A DNA stretch of 48,718 nucleotides from CAYUIG01 sp964444685. GTDB lineage: Bacteria; Gemmatimonadota; Gemmatimonadetes; Longimicrobiales; RSA9. The notes under the pieces are model-generated. The model was given only the letters and a program-made list of their open reading frames with translations, had not been told where the DNA came from and searched no databases. This document shows, piece by piece, positions 1-7,767 of the stretch. How positions within the stretch are numbered: the first letter of the stretch is position 1; every line of letters begins with the position of its first letter. The position numbers and the translations under genes were made by a program. The stretch spans positions 1 through 48,718 of the forward strand of contig CAYUIG010000025.1 in NCBI GenBank assembly GCA_964444685.1. Reading direction: 5' to 3'.

Positions 1-2
1 GT

Positions 3-353
3 CTCGTCATGGCCGCCGGGGCGGGCAGCGCCACCATCACCGCGACATCGGACGGACAGTCGGGCACGGCGACGGTAACCGTCACGTCGAATTCGACGAT
101 ACCCTTCAGCATCGACATCCAGCCCGCCAATCCAACGGTCCGGAGAGGTCAGCGGGTCGATCTGTCGGCCACCGTCCGCGCGGCCGACGGCACCGCGCTG
201 ACCGGATATGCGATCACCTGGGACTCCAGCGACTCCGGCACCGCGAATGTGAACGGCAACGGCCGCGTGATGGCGAAGCGGGTGGGTGTGGTCACGATCA
301 CCGCGAGCGCCGCCGGCCTGACGGGGACCACCACCGTCACCATTGTGCCGTAA
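3..353 (+). CDS. C-terminal end of a BIG2 (bacterial Ig-like) repeat protein, cut by the window start
   Basis: The frame is open from the window edge, so the real start lies upstream; the ATG at 9 falls inside an Ig-like strand pattern and is not a credible start. The visible part holds the end of one BIG2 domain (pattern GSATITATSDGQSGTATVTV) and one complete final domain of about 80 residues, ending TTVTIVP at a TAA. BIG2 domains are beta-sandwich modules of extracellular and surface proteins. The domain is close in pattern to those of the two larger BIG2 proteins at 13.2-20.1 kb. No anchor follows the last domain. It converges on the multicopper oxidase gene, 25 bp away. Domain identity is confident; cellular role is unknown. 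Confidence 0.85.
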   Translation, partial: LVMAAGAGSATITATSDGQSGTATVTVTSNSTIPFSIDIQPANPTVRRGQRVDLSATVRAADGTALTGYAITWDSSDSGTANVNGNGRVMAKRVGVVTITASAAGLTGTTTVTIVP

Positions 354-366
354 TCAACTCGAACCG

Positions 367-394
367 CCGCCCCGATGATCACTGCGGAGGGCGG
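367..394. terminator. Small hairpin between convergent genes, possible bidirectional terminator
   Basis: CCGCCC (367-372) can pair with GGGCGG (389-394) across a 16-nt loop. It sits between and just inside the ends of the convergent BIG2 and multicopper oxidase genes. There is no T-tract, so the call rests on position and pairing only. Confidence 0.3.
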
Positions 395-2250
395 ACCCGA
401 ATCGTCGCTTCGAATTCGTTGAAGGACCGCACCATCAAGCGCAAATCACCGGGCGCGGGGCGGATTTCGACGTCCACCGTCGATCCCGGGCCGGTGAGGA
501 GTACCGCGCCGTGCTCGGCGTTGTGTGCGGCCGGTACGTCGGCACCATCGATCGCGAGGATGCGCCAGGGCAGGAGGTCCTCGCCGTCGCGGATCTCCAT
601 CTCGACGAGGTCGTCGGCGGTGATGTTGATGATGCGGATGCGGTGCGTGAGGCCCGCCTCGAGCTCGAGCACGGGGTCGGCGCCGTTGTTGGCGACGATC
701 GGCGCGATGTCCAGGTCGGGCCCGGCCATCGAGAACACGAGGAAGTGGTCGGTGCGCGGGTCGAGCGTCTCACCGGGCTCGAGCACGACCACGGGACCGA
801 AGAGGCCGGAGCCGAGCTGGTAGAGCTCGTTGGCATGGGAGTGGTAGATGTACGTCCCCGCCCGCGGCGGCGCGATGCGCACGACGAACGAGTCGCCAGG
901 TGCGATTAGCGGCGTGGTGCGCCGGTCGTCGCCGGAGAAGCCTGGCACGCCGTCGAAGTAGCTCTCGATCTCGAGGCCGTGCCAGTGCACGGCGGTGTGC
1001 GTGTCGAGCCGGTTGACCACGACGACGTCGGTCGGCTGCCCACGCGTCAGCACGATGGGAGGGCCCGGCACGACGATGGAGTCCCGCGCGGGCTCGGCGC
1101 CGCGCTGGAGGACGTAGCCGAAACCGGGATCGTCGTTCGGGTACACGCCCGGCCGCGACTGGACGAGGAGCCGCTCGCGGGCGACCGGTGCACCGGCGGC
1201 GAGGCCGGCCGCCGGGTCGCCGCCGACGTCGATGCCCATGACAAGGCCCGCCATGGCGCGTTCCGCGTGGTGCTCGGTGTGCATCTCGGCGCGCTCGGGC
1301 GGCTCGATGCCCTGCATCATGTAGCGCTGCCCCTCTCCCATGTGCGTGGCGATGTGGCAGTGGAAGAGCCACCGGCCGCCGCGTTCGGGGACCCACTCCA
1401 GCGCGACGCTCTGTCCGGGTGTCAGCAGTTCGGTGACGGCGAGGCGGCGCCGGTCGGGCGTGTAGATGGAGTCGCGCGCCTCGTCGCTGCGCGCGGTGAC
1501 CAGGAAGTGGAAGCCGTGGAGGTGCATCGGGTGCTCGGCCGGGCTCGTGTTCACGACGATCCAGCGCGCGGTGTCGCCGACCTCGTAGTGCAGCCGCTCC
1601 GTGTGCGGCCACGACCGGCCGTTGATCATGAGCACGAAGGGGCCGTCCACGGGGCGCGGTGCCCAGTCGGAGATCACGAGCACGCGGTCGCCCCAGCGCT
1701 GCTCGCCGTCGACGACGATCGCTCCGACAAGGGAGGCGGTGGGACCGGCCGGCCGGAGTAGCGTGTCCTCGCGCGTGATCCCGCGGTAAGTGCGCACCCC
1801 GCTCTCGGCGAGTGTGAAGCGCGTCTCCGAGCGAAGGCCCGGCGGCACGACCGTCGTATCGCCGCGCTCGGCCAGGCCGAGCAGCCAGACGGTGTCGGGC
1901 AGCGTGTTGCAGACGCGCGCGAGCACCGTCGTACCGGCGGCCACGCGGACGAGCGGTCCTGGGACCCGCGGTTCACTGCCCGCGACGCCGAACGTCACCA
2001 CCTCGATCTGCGGCCCGGCCTCGCCTTCCGGCCGATGCACCGCGCGCCGGATGTCGAGCTGGATGTCGAGCGTGTCCCCGAACGGAATGCCGGCGGGCTG
2101 CGTCTGATCGTTCGACCGCGCAAGCGGCGCAGTGGTCGTGCTGTCCACCCCACATGCGACGTCGGCCGAGCGAGCTGCCGGCGCGCCCACGCTGCCGCAC
2201 CCGAGCGGGATCCCGGCGATGAGCACGGCCAGCGGTCCCACGAGTCGCAT
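379..2250 (-). CDS. Multicopper oxidase, four cupredoxin-like domains with copper motifs in reversed order
   Basis: Predicted exported lipoprotein-like oxidase of 623 residues. The ATG at 2250 is chosen because GGAG lies about 7 nt upstream and a signal sequence (MRLVGPLAVLIAGIPLGC) follows at once; the longer frame adds only ten charged residues. Copper motifs are HPMHLHG (240-246), HCHIATH (297-303), HWHG (422-425) and HSH (470-472), so a full set of type 1 and trinuclear ligands is present. In usual three-domain oxidases the HxHG/HxH motifs come first and HPxHxH/HCH last; here the order is inverted. An N-terminal cupredoxin-like region (about 55-180) has lost its histidines (VWLLGLAER where HWHG would be). 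The residue ten after the type 1 Cys is Gln, not Met/Leu/Phe. Substrate unknown; Cu(I), phenolic or other substrates are possible. Confidence 0.9.
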   Translation of the reverse strand: MRLVGPLAVLIAGIPLGCGSVGAPAARSADVACGVDSTTTAPLARSNDQTQPAGIPFGDTLDIQLDIRRAVHRPEGEAGPQIEVVTFGVAGSEPRVPGPLVRVAAGTTVLARVCNTLPDTVWLLGLAERGDTTVVPPGLRSETRFTLAESGVRTYRGITREDTLLRPAGPTASLVGAIVVDGEQRWGDRVLVISDWAPRPVDGPFVLMINGRSWPHTERLHYEVGDTARWIVVNTSPAEHPMHLHGFHFLVTARSDEARDSIYTPDRRRLAVTELLTPGQSVALEWVPERGGRWLFHCHIATHMGEGQRYMMQGIEPPERAEMHTEHHAERAMAGLVMGIDVGGDPAAGLAAGAPVARERLLVQSRPGVYPNDDPGFGYVLQRGAEPARDSIVVPGPPIVLTRGQPTDVVVVNRLDTHTAVHWHGLEIESYFDGVPGFSGDDRRTTPLIAPGDSFVVRIAPPRAGTYIYHSHANELYQLGSGLFGPVVVLEPGETLDPRTDHFLVFSMAGPDLDIAPIVANNGADPVLELEAGLTHRIRIINITADDLVEMEIRDGEDLLPWRILAIDGADVPAAHNAEHGAVLLTGPGSTVDVEIRPAPGDLRLMVRSFNEFEATIRVRPPQ

Positions 2251-2418
2251 CGATCTTCTCCGTCCGGGGTGAACGCCCAACCTGCACCGGATCCTCCGCG
2301 AAAGGCCAGCCCGGCCTCAGATGTTTATCGAGAAATCACATGTTCGAGCGATTGTGGGCGGGCGCGCGGCCGCGCGATTCTGCGGGAGCAATGTCACGGA
2401 CCCCAAGGAGTGCGAACG
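2251..2418. other. Divergent intergenic region between the multicopper oxidase and OmpA-family genes
   Basis: 168 bp between two divergent starts. A less GC-rich patch lies at about 2318-2355. On the plus strand TTGTGG (2352-2357) and GATTCT (2376-2381) form a weak -35/-10-like pair. Shine-Dalgarno sequences are clear on both sides: AAGGAG at 2405-2410 for the plus gene and GGAG just upstream of 2250 for the minus gene. No convincing operator dyad was found. Confidence 0.5.
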
Positions 2419-3732
2419 ATGACGTCACCCACGCGGCTCTCCCGTGCCGGCTCCGCCGTCCTATTCCTCGTCCTGCTCGCCCTGGCCGCGCTGCCGGCGA
2501 CGGCTGCGGGGCAGATCCTCGATCGCGTGCGAGATCGTGTCCGCCGCGATGCGGAGCGGCGGATCGAGGAGCGGGCAGTCCAGGCGGCGCGCGCCACGCT
2601 GGACCTCGCGGAGGATGCGATCGTTTGCGCGGTCACGGATGAGGAGTGCATCGAGGACGCGCGTAAGGCCGGCAAGGAGCCGGTGGTCGTGGATGAGGAC
2701 GGGAAGCCGGTTTCCGGTTACGAGCCCGCGAGCGCGCAGGAAGGGGCGGAAGCCGCGCCGGGCGAGGGCGTGTGGGCGAACTACGACTTCGTGCCCGGCG
2801 ACCTCGTGCTCTTCCACCACGACTTCGAGGGGACGCGCACCGGCAACTTCCCGTCGCGGCTCGAGTACGTGGATGGCAACATGGAGGTGGTCGAGCTCGG
2901 CGAGAACAAGGTGCTGCGTTCGAGCGGCGGGCCCTACGGCTGCGTGGAGATCCCGCTCGGCCGATCGCTTCCGGAGCGGTATACGGTCGAGTTCCGGGTG
3001 CGCACGAGCGACCCGCAGGCGCGCGTGACGTGGTACCTGTTCTCGGGTGCGCAGGAACCGATCAACGGGTGCGCGTACGCGCCGAAGCCCCACGTGGTGA
3101 TGACGGGCTATCAGGGCGCCGGTCTCGTGCGGGAAGCCGGCGAATCGACGCTGCCGACGTCGCGCGAGCTGGTGGTGGACACATGGGCGGACATCCGGGT
3201 GGCCGTGGACGGCCCGTACTGGAAGGTGTACGTGAACGAGCGGCGCGTCGCGAACGTGCCGCGCTTCGAGTTCCCGGACGCGGCGTCGCTGCACCTGATG
3301 ATGGGGGTGTACGGCACCGAGAACGACGTGTACGTCGACGACATCCGCGTGGCGGAGGGTGGTCCGCGGTCGCTGTACGACGATCTCGTCGCGAACGGCT
3401 TCTTCTCGACGACGGGCATCCTGTTCGCGTCGGGCAGCGCAACGATCCGGCCGGAGAGCACGCCGACACTGGAGGCGGTGCTCGAGCTGCTGGAGGAGCA
3501 CGAGGATGTGAGCCTGCTCATCGAAGGGCATACGGACAGCCAGGGCGCGGATGCGGCGAATCAGACGCTCTCCGAGCAACGCGCGGCTGCCGTCCGAAGC
3601 TACCTCGTCGAGCACGGTGTCGATGCCGGCCGGCTCGACACCATCGGCTACGGTGAAAGCCAGCCGGCGGCCGACAACGCGACGCCGGAAGGCATGGCGA
3701 CCAACCGTCGCGTGGTCTTCCGTCGGCGGTAA
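2419..3732 (+). CDS. OmpA-family outer-membrane/peptidoglycan-binding protein with a lectin-like middle region
   Basis: Exported protein of 437 residues. The ATG at 2419 has AAGGAG 8 nt upstream and begins a signal peptide (about residues 1-31, ending ATAAGQ). A charged, probably helical segment follows (33-65), then a beta-rich region (about 120-320) with features of a LamG/concanavalin-like fold (HDFEGTRTGNFP, DTWADIRVAVDG, VYVDDIRV). The last 110 residues are an OmpA C-terminal domain: IEGHTDSQGADAANQ, LSEQRAAAVRSYLVEHGVD, GYGESQP and NRRVVF are the usual peptidoglycan-binding signatures. It probably attaches an outer-membrane or periplasmic assembly to the cell wall. Followed after 3 bp by a membrane protein gene, so likely co-transcribed. 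The OmpA call is secure; the middle domain is tentative. Confidence 0.88.
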   Translation: MTSPTRLSRAGSAVLFLVLLALAALPATAAGQILDRVRDRVRRDAERRIEERAVQAARATLDLAEDAIVCAVTDEECIEDARKAGKEPVVVDEDGKPVSGYEPASAQEGAEAAPGEGVWANYDFVPGDLVLFHHDFEGTRTGNFPSRLEYVDGNMEVVELGENKVLRSSGGPYGCVEIPLGRSLPERYTVEFRVRTSDPQARVTWYLFSGAQEPINGCAYAPKPHVVMTGYQGAGLVREAGESTLPTSRELVVDTWADIRVAVDGPYWKVYVNERRVANVPRFEFPDAASLHLMMGVYGTENDVYVDDIRVAEGGPRSLYDDLVANGFFSTTGILFASGSATIRPESTPTLEAVLELLEEHEDVSLLIEGHTDSQGADAANQTLSEQRAAAVRSYLVEHGVDAGRLDTIGYGESQPAADNATPEGMATNRRVVFRRR

Positions 3733-3735
3733 CGC

Positions 3736-5061
3736 ATGTCGCGCTCGAAGGCGGGACCCGGCATCCTCCTGGTCCTGCTGCTCATCCCGGTCGGGCTCCT
3801 CACCGGCGGGATCTACGCCGTAGTGACGCCCGAAGACGCGGGGCTCGCCGCCGGTGCGATCGCGCTGTTCAAGATCCTCATCGGTGGCGTCCTCGCCGTC
3901 ATCACCGGAATCGTGCTGGCGCTCGTACTGCCGCGCGAGGCGCTGCGCCGCGTGACGGTTGCGGCGGGCATCCTCTGCGCTGCGGCGGTCCTGCTCATCG
4001 CGTTCCGAATCTGGAGCGTACGCGAGCAGCGGCTTGAACGAGCCGCGCAGGAGACGGCGGAAGCGGAAGAACGGCGTGCCGCCCTGCGCGCGGAGGCTTT
4101 CGCCCGTGGCATGCCGCCGGAGGATTCGCTCGCGCCGCCGCCGTCGCCGCCGGCCGGTGTCGAGGTCGCGGATCCGCCGGGCTCCGACGCGTGGCGCGAG
4201 TCGGTGCATCTTTCGGTCGGTCTTCCCATGACGGCTCCGGCGCCGGACGTTGCGTTCTACCATCCGGCGCCTAACGGCCCGATGGCCCTTGCTCGCGATG
4301 CGGCGTACTGGCACGCGATGATGCCGGCCGGGCGACAGACGGGACCGTGCGGTGATACGCACATCCCGGGGCTGTTCGGCGCGGCGTCGCGTCTGGACCT
4401 CGGCTCGCTGACGAGCGAACACATAGAAGCGATCGTGGACGAGCGATGCGCGACGGAGCTGACGGCGCACGGCGCAGGGTACGCGCGCGCAACATCCCTC
4501 CGAAACGTGCAGGTCAGCGTCGACGTGCAGGCGGAGCGGCTCTGCGGGGGCGAGGAGGCGTCGTACGTGATCTGGGCGCAGGTCGATGCACTTCCGGGCA
4601 ATCCGATTCTGCTCACTACGCTGCCGCGCTCCGATGGTCCCAACGACTTCGAACCTGCCGATGCGCTCCGCACGGAATGGCCGGCGTCACTGCATCGCGG
4701 GCAGTTCCGGCTTCCGGAGGGAAGCCGGGTGAGCAGCTATACAGCGTGGCGCTATTCCGTCGGCGGTGCGCCGTCATGGCTGGTCGAGGTGCGTGGTGCC
4801 ACACCGGGCGGCGACGAGTATCCGCCCGTCGAGGTGGCGTACCAGGCATGGTACTTCGTGCGTGACAATGCGATTACGCCGCTCGTCGACAACGATCCGG
4901 GCGGCCGCTGCGGACCGCAGGAGATCCGGCTCGCCGGCACGCTCGACCTCACAGGGGACGGCGATCGCGATCTCGTGTTCGGGCCCTCCCTTCTCGTCCT
5001 CGAGCGCGACGGCGACGGGTTTCGTACACGCGCCGCGGCCCGCATGCCCTGCGTCTGCTAG
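3736..5061 (+). CDS. Membrane protein of unknown function with three N-terminal TM helices and a C-terminal Ca-loop-like motif
   Basis: 441 residues; the ATG is 3 bp after the OmpA-family stop, so the two probably form an operon. Hydrophobic segments at about 9-30, 44-65 and 73-91 are followed by a charged coiled-coil-like stretch (93-125) and a proline-rich linker (129-150). The remaining 290 residues look like a soluble, probably extracytoplasmic, domain with scattered cysteines. Near the C-terminus a DLTGDGDRDLVFG motif resembles the acidic DxDGDxxxD loops of FG-GAP/VCBS calcium-binding repeats. I do not recognise the family. Co-occurrence with an OmpA-type protein suggests an envelope role, which is inference only. 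Confidence 0.75.
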   Translation: MSRSKAGPGILLVLLLIPVGLLTGGIYAVVTPEDAGLAAGAIALFKILIGGVLAVITGIVLALVLPREALRRVTVAAGILCAAAVLLIAFRIWSVREQRLERAAQETAEAEERRAALRAEAFARGMPPEDSLAPPPSPPAGVEVADPPGSDAWRESVHLSVGLPMTAPAPDVAFYHPAPNGPMALARDAAYWHAMMPAGRQTGPCGDTHIPGLFGAASRLDLGSLTSEHIEAIVDERCATELTAHGAGYARATSLRNVQVSVDVQAERLCGGEEASYVIWAQVDALPGNPILLTTLPRSDGPNDFEPADALRTEWPASLHRGQFRLPEGSRVSSYTAWRYSVGGAPSWLVEVRGATPGGDEYPPVEVAYQAWYFVRDNAITPLVDNDPGGRCGPQEIRLAGTLDLTGDGDRDLVFGPSLLVLERDGDGFRTRAAARMPCVC

Positions 5062-5081
5062 TTCTTGTTGCCCCGGCAGTC

Positions 5082-5110
5082 GTGACAGTTCGAGGCTTCA
5101 ACCGTATCGT
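5082..5110 (+). promoter_or_regulatory. Sigma70-type promoter for the M24 peptidase gene
   Basis: GTGACA (5082-5087, 5 of 6 to TTGACA) and TATCGT (5105-5110, 4 of 6 to TATAAT) are separated by 17 bp. A start near 5117 would leave a leader of about 25 nt before the ATG at 5141, which includes GGAGG at 5129-5133. Confidence 0.5.
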
Positions 5111-5140
5111 GACCGCGAACCATTTCATGGAGGCGGCCGC

Positions 5141-6502
5141 ATGCGCGCGTCACGTGCCTGGCTGATATTCTCGATTCTGCTCGTCATCGTTCCACCGGCC
5201 GCAGCACAGGAGCGGCCATTCGGCACGCTGCGCGAACAGGCCGCGGTGCGTCAGGAATGGCTGAAGCTTCGCCTAGAGAACGTGCTGCCGCGGCTCATGC
5301 GCGAGCACGGCGTCCAGATGTGGATCGTGCCGATGCGCGAGTACAACGAGGACCCGGTGTTCAAGGGACTCGTATCGCCGACCACCTTCGCCGCACGCCG
5401 GCGCACCATCTACATCTTCCACGACCGCGGCCAGGAGCTCGGCGTCGAGCGGATCGCGATCGGTGGCACATCGCAGGGCGGGCTGTACACGAACGTGCGC
5501 GATCCGAACGCCCTGACCGGCACGGCCGGAACCACTCAAAGAGCGGCGGAGCCGTTCGGACCGGAGCAATGGAAGCTGGTCACGCCGATCGTAACCGAAC
5601 GCGATCCCCGCACCATCGCCGTGAACGTCTCTCACACGTTCGCATTTTCCGACGGTCTCACGCTCGGTGAGTGGGAACAGCTCCGTGAAGCGCTGGGACC
5701 AACCTACGAAGCGCGCGTAGTCAGGAAGGAGCTCCTGCCGCTCCAGTACCTGGAAGAACGCCTGCCGGAGATGCTGCCGTACTACGTGAGCATGCAGGAA
5801 CTCGTCCACGACATCATCGCGACGGCGTTCTCCAACCAGGTCATCGAGCCCGGCACCACGACCACGCAGGACGTGGTGTGGTGGATGCGGCAGCGCGTGA
5901 ACGATCTCGGTCTCGGTTCGTGGTTCCAGCCGTCCGTCAGCGTGCAGCGGCGCGGCGTCGAGATGGGCGACTCGGCCAACCCCTTGATCCTGCGTGGCGA
6001 CGTCCTGCACTGCGACTTCGGACTCGTCGCGTACGGCCTGGCCACGGACACGCAGCACATGGGCTACGTGCTGCTTCCCGGGGAAACCGCGCCTCCCGCG
6101 GGGCTCACCGCCGCCCTGGGAAAATCGAACCGCCTTCAGGACCTGCTGCTCGAGGAGATGGTGCCCGGCCGCACCGGCAATGAAGTACTACGTAGCACGC
6201 TCGAGAGGATGCGCGCGGAAGGAATCGACGGCACGGTTTACACGCACCCGATCGGCGATCACGGCCACGGCGCCGGGCCGACGATCGGGCTGTGGGACCG
6301 TCAGGACGGCGTGCCCGGCCGCGGCGACGTACCGCTCCGGCCGAACAGCTGGTCCTCGATCGAGCTGCAGGCCACCACACCGGTCCCGGAGTGGGATGGA
6401 CAGGCGGTGCGCATGGCGCAGGAGGAAGAGGCGCTGATCGATGCCGACGCGAATCGTCGCTGGGTGCTGCGCCGCCAGACCGAGTTGCATCTCGTGCGCT
6501 GA
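5141..6502 (+). CDS. Exported M24-family metallopeptidase (Xaa-Pro aminopeptidase-like)
   Basis: 453 residues. The ATG at 5141 has GGAGG 7 nt upstream and opens a signal peptide (about 1-22, cleavage near AAAQ). The N-terminal half resembles the creatinase/prolidase N domain; the pita-bread catalytic domain follows. Metal-ligand candidates in the family's order are D292 (LHCDFG), D303 (ATDTQH), H376 (GDHGHGAGP), E408 (SSIELQATTP) and a Glu of EEEAL (429-431). M24 enzymes of this type cleave N-terminal residues before proline, or dipeptides, with a dinuclear metal centre. The export signal suggests a periplasmic role in peptide use. It has its own promoter and converges on the next gene. Exact substrate specificity cannot be told. 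Confidence 0.87.
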   Translation: MRASRAWLIFSILLVIVPPAAAQERPFGTLREQAAVRQEWLKLRLENVLPRLMREHGVQMWIVPMREYNEDPVFKGLVSPTTFAARRRTIYIFHDRGQELGVERIAIGGTSQGGLYTNVRDPNALTGTAGTTQRAAEPFGPEQWKLVTPIVTERDPRTIAVNVSHTFAFSDGLTLGEWEQLREALGPTYEARVVRKELLPLQYLEERLPEMLPYYVSMQELVHDIIATAFSNQVIEPGTTTTQDVVWWMRQRVNDLGLGSWFQPSVSVQRRGVEMGDSANPLILRGDVLHCDFGLVAYGLATDTQHMGYVLLPGETAPPAGLTAALGKSNRLQDLLLEEMVPGRTGNEVLRSTLERMRAEGIDGTVYTHPIGDHGHGAGPTIGLWDRQDGVPGRGDVPLRPNSWSSIELQATTPVPEWDGQAVRMAQEEEALIDADANRRWVLRRQTELHLVR

Positions 6503-6522
6503 ATCAGCCGCTCACGCGCACG
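6493..6522. terminator. Hairpin at a convergent stop-stop junction
   Basis: CGTGCGC (6493-6499) pairs with GCGCACG (6516-6522), and the inner TGA/TCA can extend the stem with one bulge. The TGA of the M24 peptidase gene is in the structure, and the minus-strand gene ends at 6504. It could end transcription from both sides, though no T-tract follows. Confidence 0.4.
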
Positions 6523-7022
6523 AACTCCGCGATCCAGTTCGGCTCCCAGCTCTCGCCGCCGTCGGGCGAGAACGCCTGCTCGAGCTTGAACGTGTTCTGC
6601 GTCAGCTCCGAGAAGATGAATCGCACGAGCACGGAGCGGCCGTTGAACATCTCCGTGTTGTAGAACTTCCCCACGCCGTTCTCGAAGCCGCCGACCATCG
6701 CTTCACCGATCAGCCCGTCGCGCGCGCTCGCCCAGTGGATGTTCCACTGGCCGGACTCCGGGTTGAACAGGCGCAGGCTCATGCCGACGATGCGCCCGCC
6801 CGGACCCGACACGTCGAGCTCGCCGATGTTGGCGCGGCCCTCCCACAGAGGATGCACGACCGATGTGCCCGAGTACTCGATCCATTCGGTCGAGCCCGAG
6901 AGCGGCTGCGCGAGCCGGCGCAGCTTCACGGTCCACTCGCCGAACTCGAAGTCGAAGCCGTTCTGCTGACCGGCCGCAGGCAGCGTGAGGAATGCGAGCA
7001 GAACGAGTGCGATACGAATCAT
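6504..7022 (-). CDS. Exported DUF1579-like protein
   Basis: 172 residues with a signal peptide (MIRIALVLLAFLTLPAAG, cleavage near residue 18). The mature protein begins FDFEFGEWTVKLRRL, and repeated strand patterns (LRLFNPESGQWNIHWAS, GKFYNTEMFNGRSVLVRF, GESWEPNWIAEF) resemble the DUF1579 calycin-like beta-barrel family, whose function is unknown. Its ATG overlaps the stop of the upstream NIPSNAP gene by 4 nt, so the two are translationally coupled. Family assignment is moderate; the existence of the gene is secure. Confidence 0.78.
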   Translation of the reverse strand: MIRIALVLLAFLTLPAAGQQNGFDFEFGEWTVKLRRLAQPLSGSTEWIEYSGTSVVHPLWEGRANIGELDVSGPGGRIVGMSLRLFNPESGQWNIHWASARDGLIGEAMVGGFENGVGKFYNTEMFNGRSVLVRFIFSELTQNTFKLEQAFSPDGGESWEPNWIAEFVRVSG

Positions 7023-7357
7023 GCGGCGCCTCCGTCGCAGGCGAAGTCATCGATGAAGTCGGGCGTGGTCTCACACAACGCGAAGCTGTAGCTCGCGAGC
7101 ATCGGCATCGCGATATGCTCGAGCTCTTCCTTCCAGAGCGGGCCCTCATAGAAGTCGTCCTTCATCCGCTCGCGCGCCTCCAGGTCCGGGAAGATGCGCA
7201 GCCAAACGAAGGCGTCCGGATCCTCCAGGTCGACCATCGGGCCGAGCACCTTCATGCCGTGCGCGTGCAGCGCGGGAATCGAGCGGGTGCGGAAGAATTC
7301 GAGGAACTCCGCACGTCTTCCCGGGGCGATCTTGTACGTTCTCACTTCGACGATCAT
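7019..7357 (-). CDS. NIPSNAP-family small protein
   Basis: 112 residues with the NIPSNAP/dimeric alpha-beta barrel pattern: MIVEVRTYKIAPGRRAEFLEFF at the N-terminus, a central VWLRIFPDLEARERM segment and a C-terminal helix. Proteins of this fold bind or transform small hydrophobic molecules, but most bacterial members are uncharacterised. It is divergent from an HxlR regulator only 35 bp away, the arrangement usual for an HxlR target. A DUF1579-like gene follows with ATGA overlap. Control by the adjacent HxlR protein is inference. Confidence 0.85.
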   Translation of the reverse strand: MIVEVRTYKIAPGRRAEFLEFFRTRSIPALHAHGMKVLGPMVDLEDPDAFVWLRIFPDLEARERMKDDFYEGPLWKEELEHIAMPMLASYSFALCETTPDFIDDFACDGGAA

Positions 7358-7392
7358 CGTGCGTCAGGGGTTCGAGGAACAACGCCACACGA

Positions 7393-7767
7393 ATGGACGG
7401 CACCATGACGGACGTCAAGAAGTCACCTCGAGGTAACGTCTCCCGGCCGAACGCGGTCGAGGGGTGTCCGCTCACCGCCGCGCTCGCCGCGCTCGGCGGC
7501 AAGTGGAAGCTCATCATCCTGTACTGGCTCGCCGAGCGGCCGCGCCACTTCGCGGGACTGCGTCAGGAGATGTCGAGCATCTCGCCGAAGGTGCTGTCGC
7601 AGCAGCTGCGCGAGCTCGTCGCGGACGGCCTCGTCGCGCGCCGGCCCGAGGGCGCGGCACCCGCACGCGTCGAGTACTCCCTCACCGAGTACGGCCGGTC
7701 GGCGCTGCCGCTGGTCGAACAGGCCCGCCGCTGGGGCCGCGGCCACCTGGAACGCGAGGCGGAGTGA
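7393..7767 (+). CDS. HxlR-family winged-helix transcriptional regulator
   Basis: 124 residues. HxlR signature: N-terminal Cys (C25 in EGCPLTAAL), LGGKWKLIILYWL, then HFAGLRQEM, ISPKVLSQQLRELVADGLV and the wing VEYSLTEYGRSALPL. These proteins are dimeric DNA-binding regulators that often sense redox state or electrophiles through the N-terminal Cys. The ATG at 7393 is used; ATG 7405 would remove only four residues and keep the whole domain. It is divergent from the NIPSNAP/DUF1579-like pair, its likely target. Its last 86 bp overlap, antisense, the end of the serine hydrolase gene. Confidence 0.9.
   Translation: MDGTMTDVKKSPRGNVSRPNAVEGCPLTAALAALGGKWKLIILYWLAERPRHFAGLRQEMSSISPKVLSQQLRELVADGLVARRPEGAAPARVEYSLTEYGRSALPLVEQARRWGRGHLEREAE

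Noticed and set aside
2035..2418. Upstream in-frame start for the OmpA-type gene at 2035
   Set aside because: The extra residues are Arg-rich, overlap the multicopper oxidase gene, and precede a good signal peptide with its own Shine-Dalgarno at 2419.
2461..4470. Long open frame on the minus strand (669 codons) opposite the OmpA-type and membrane protein genes
   Set aside because: Arg/His-rich, low-complexity product without domains; it is a shadow of high-GC codon bias opposite two convincing genes.
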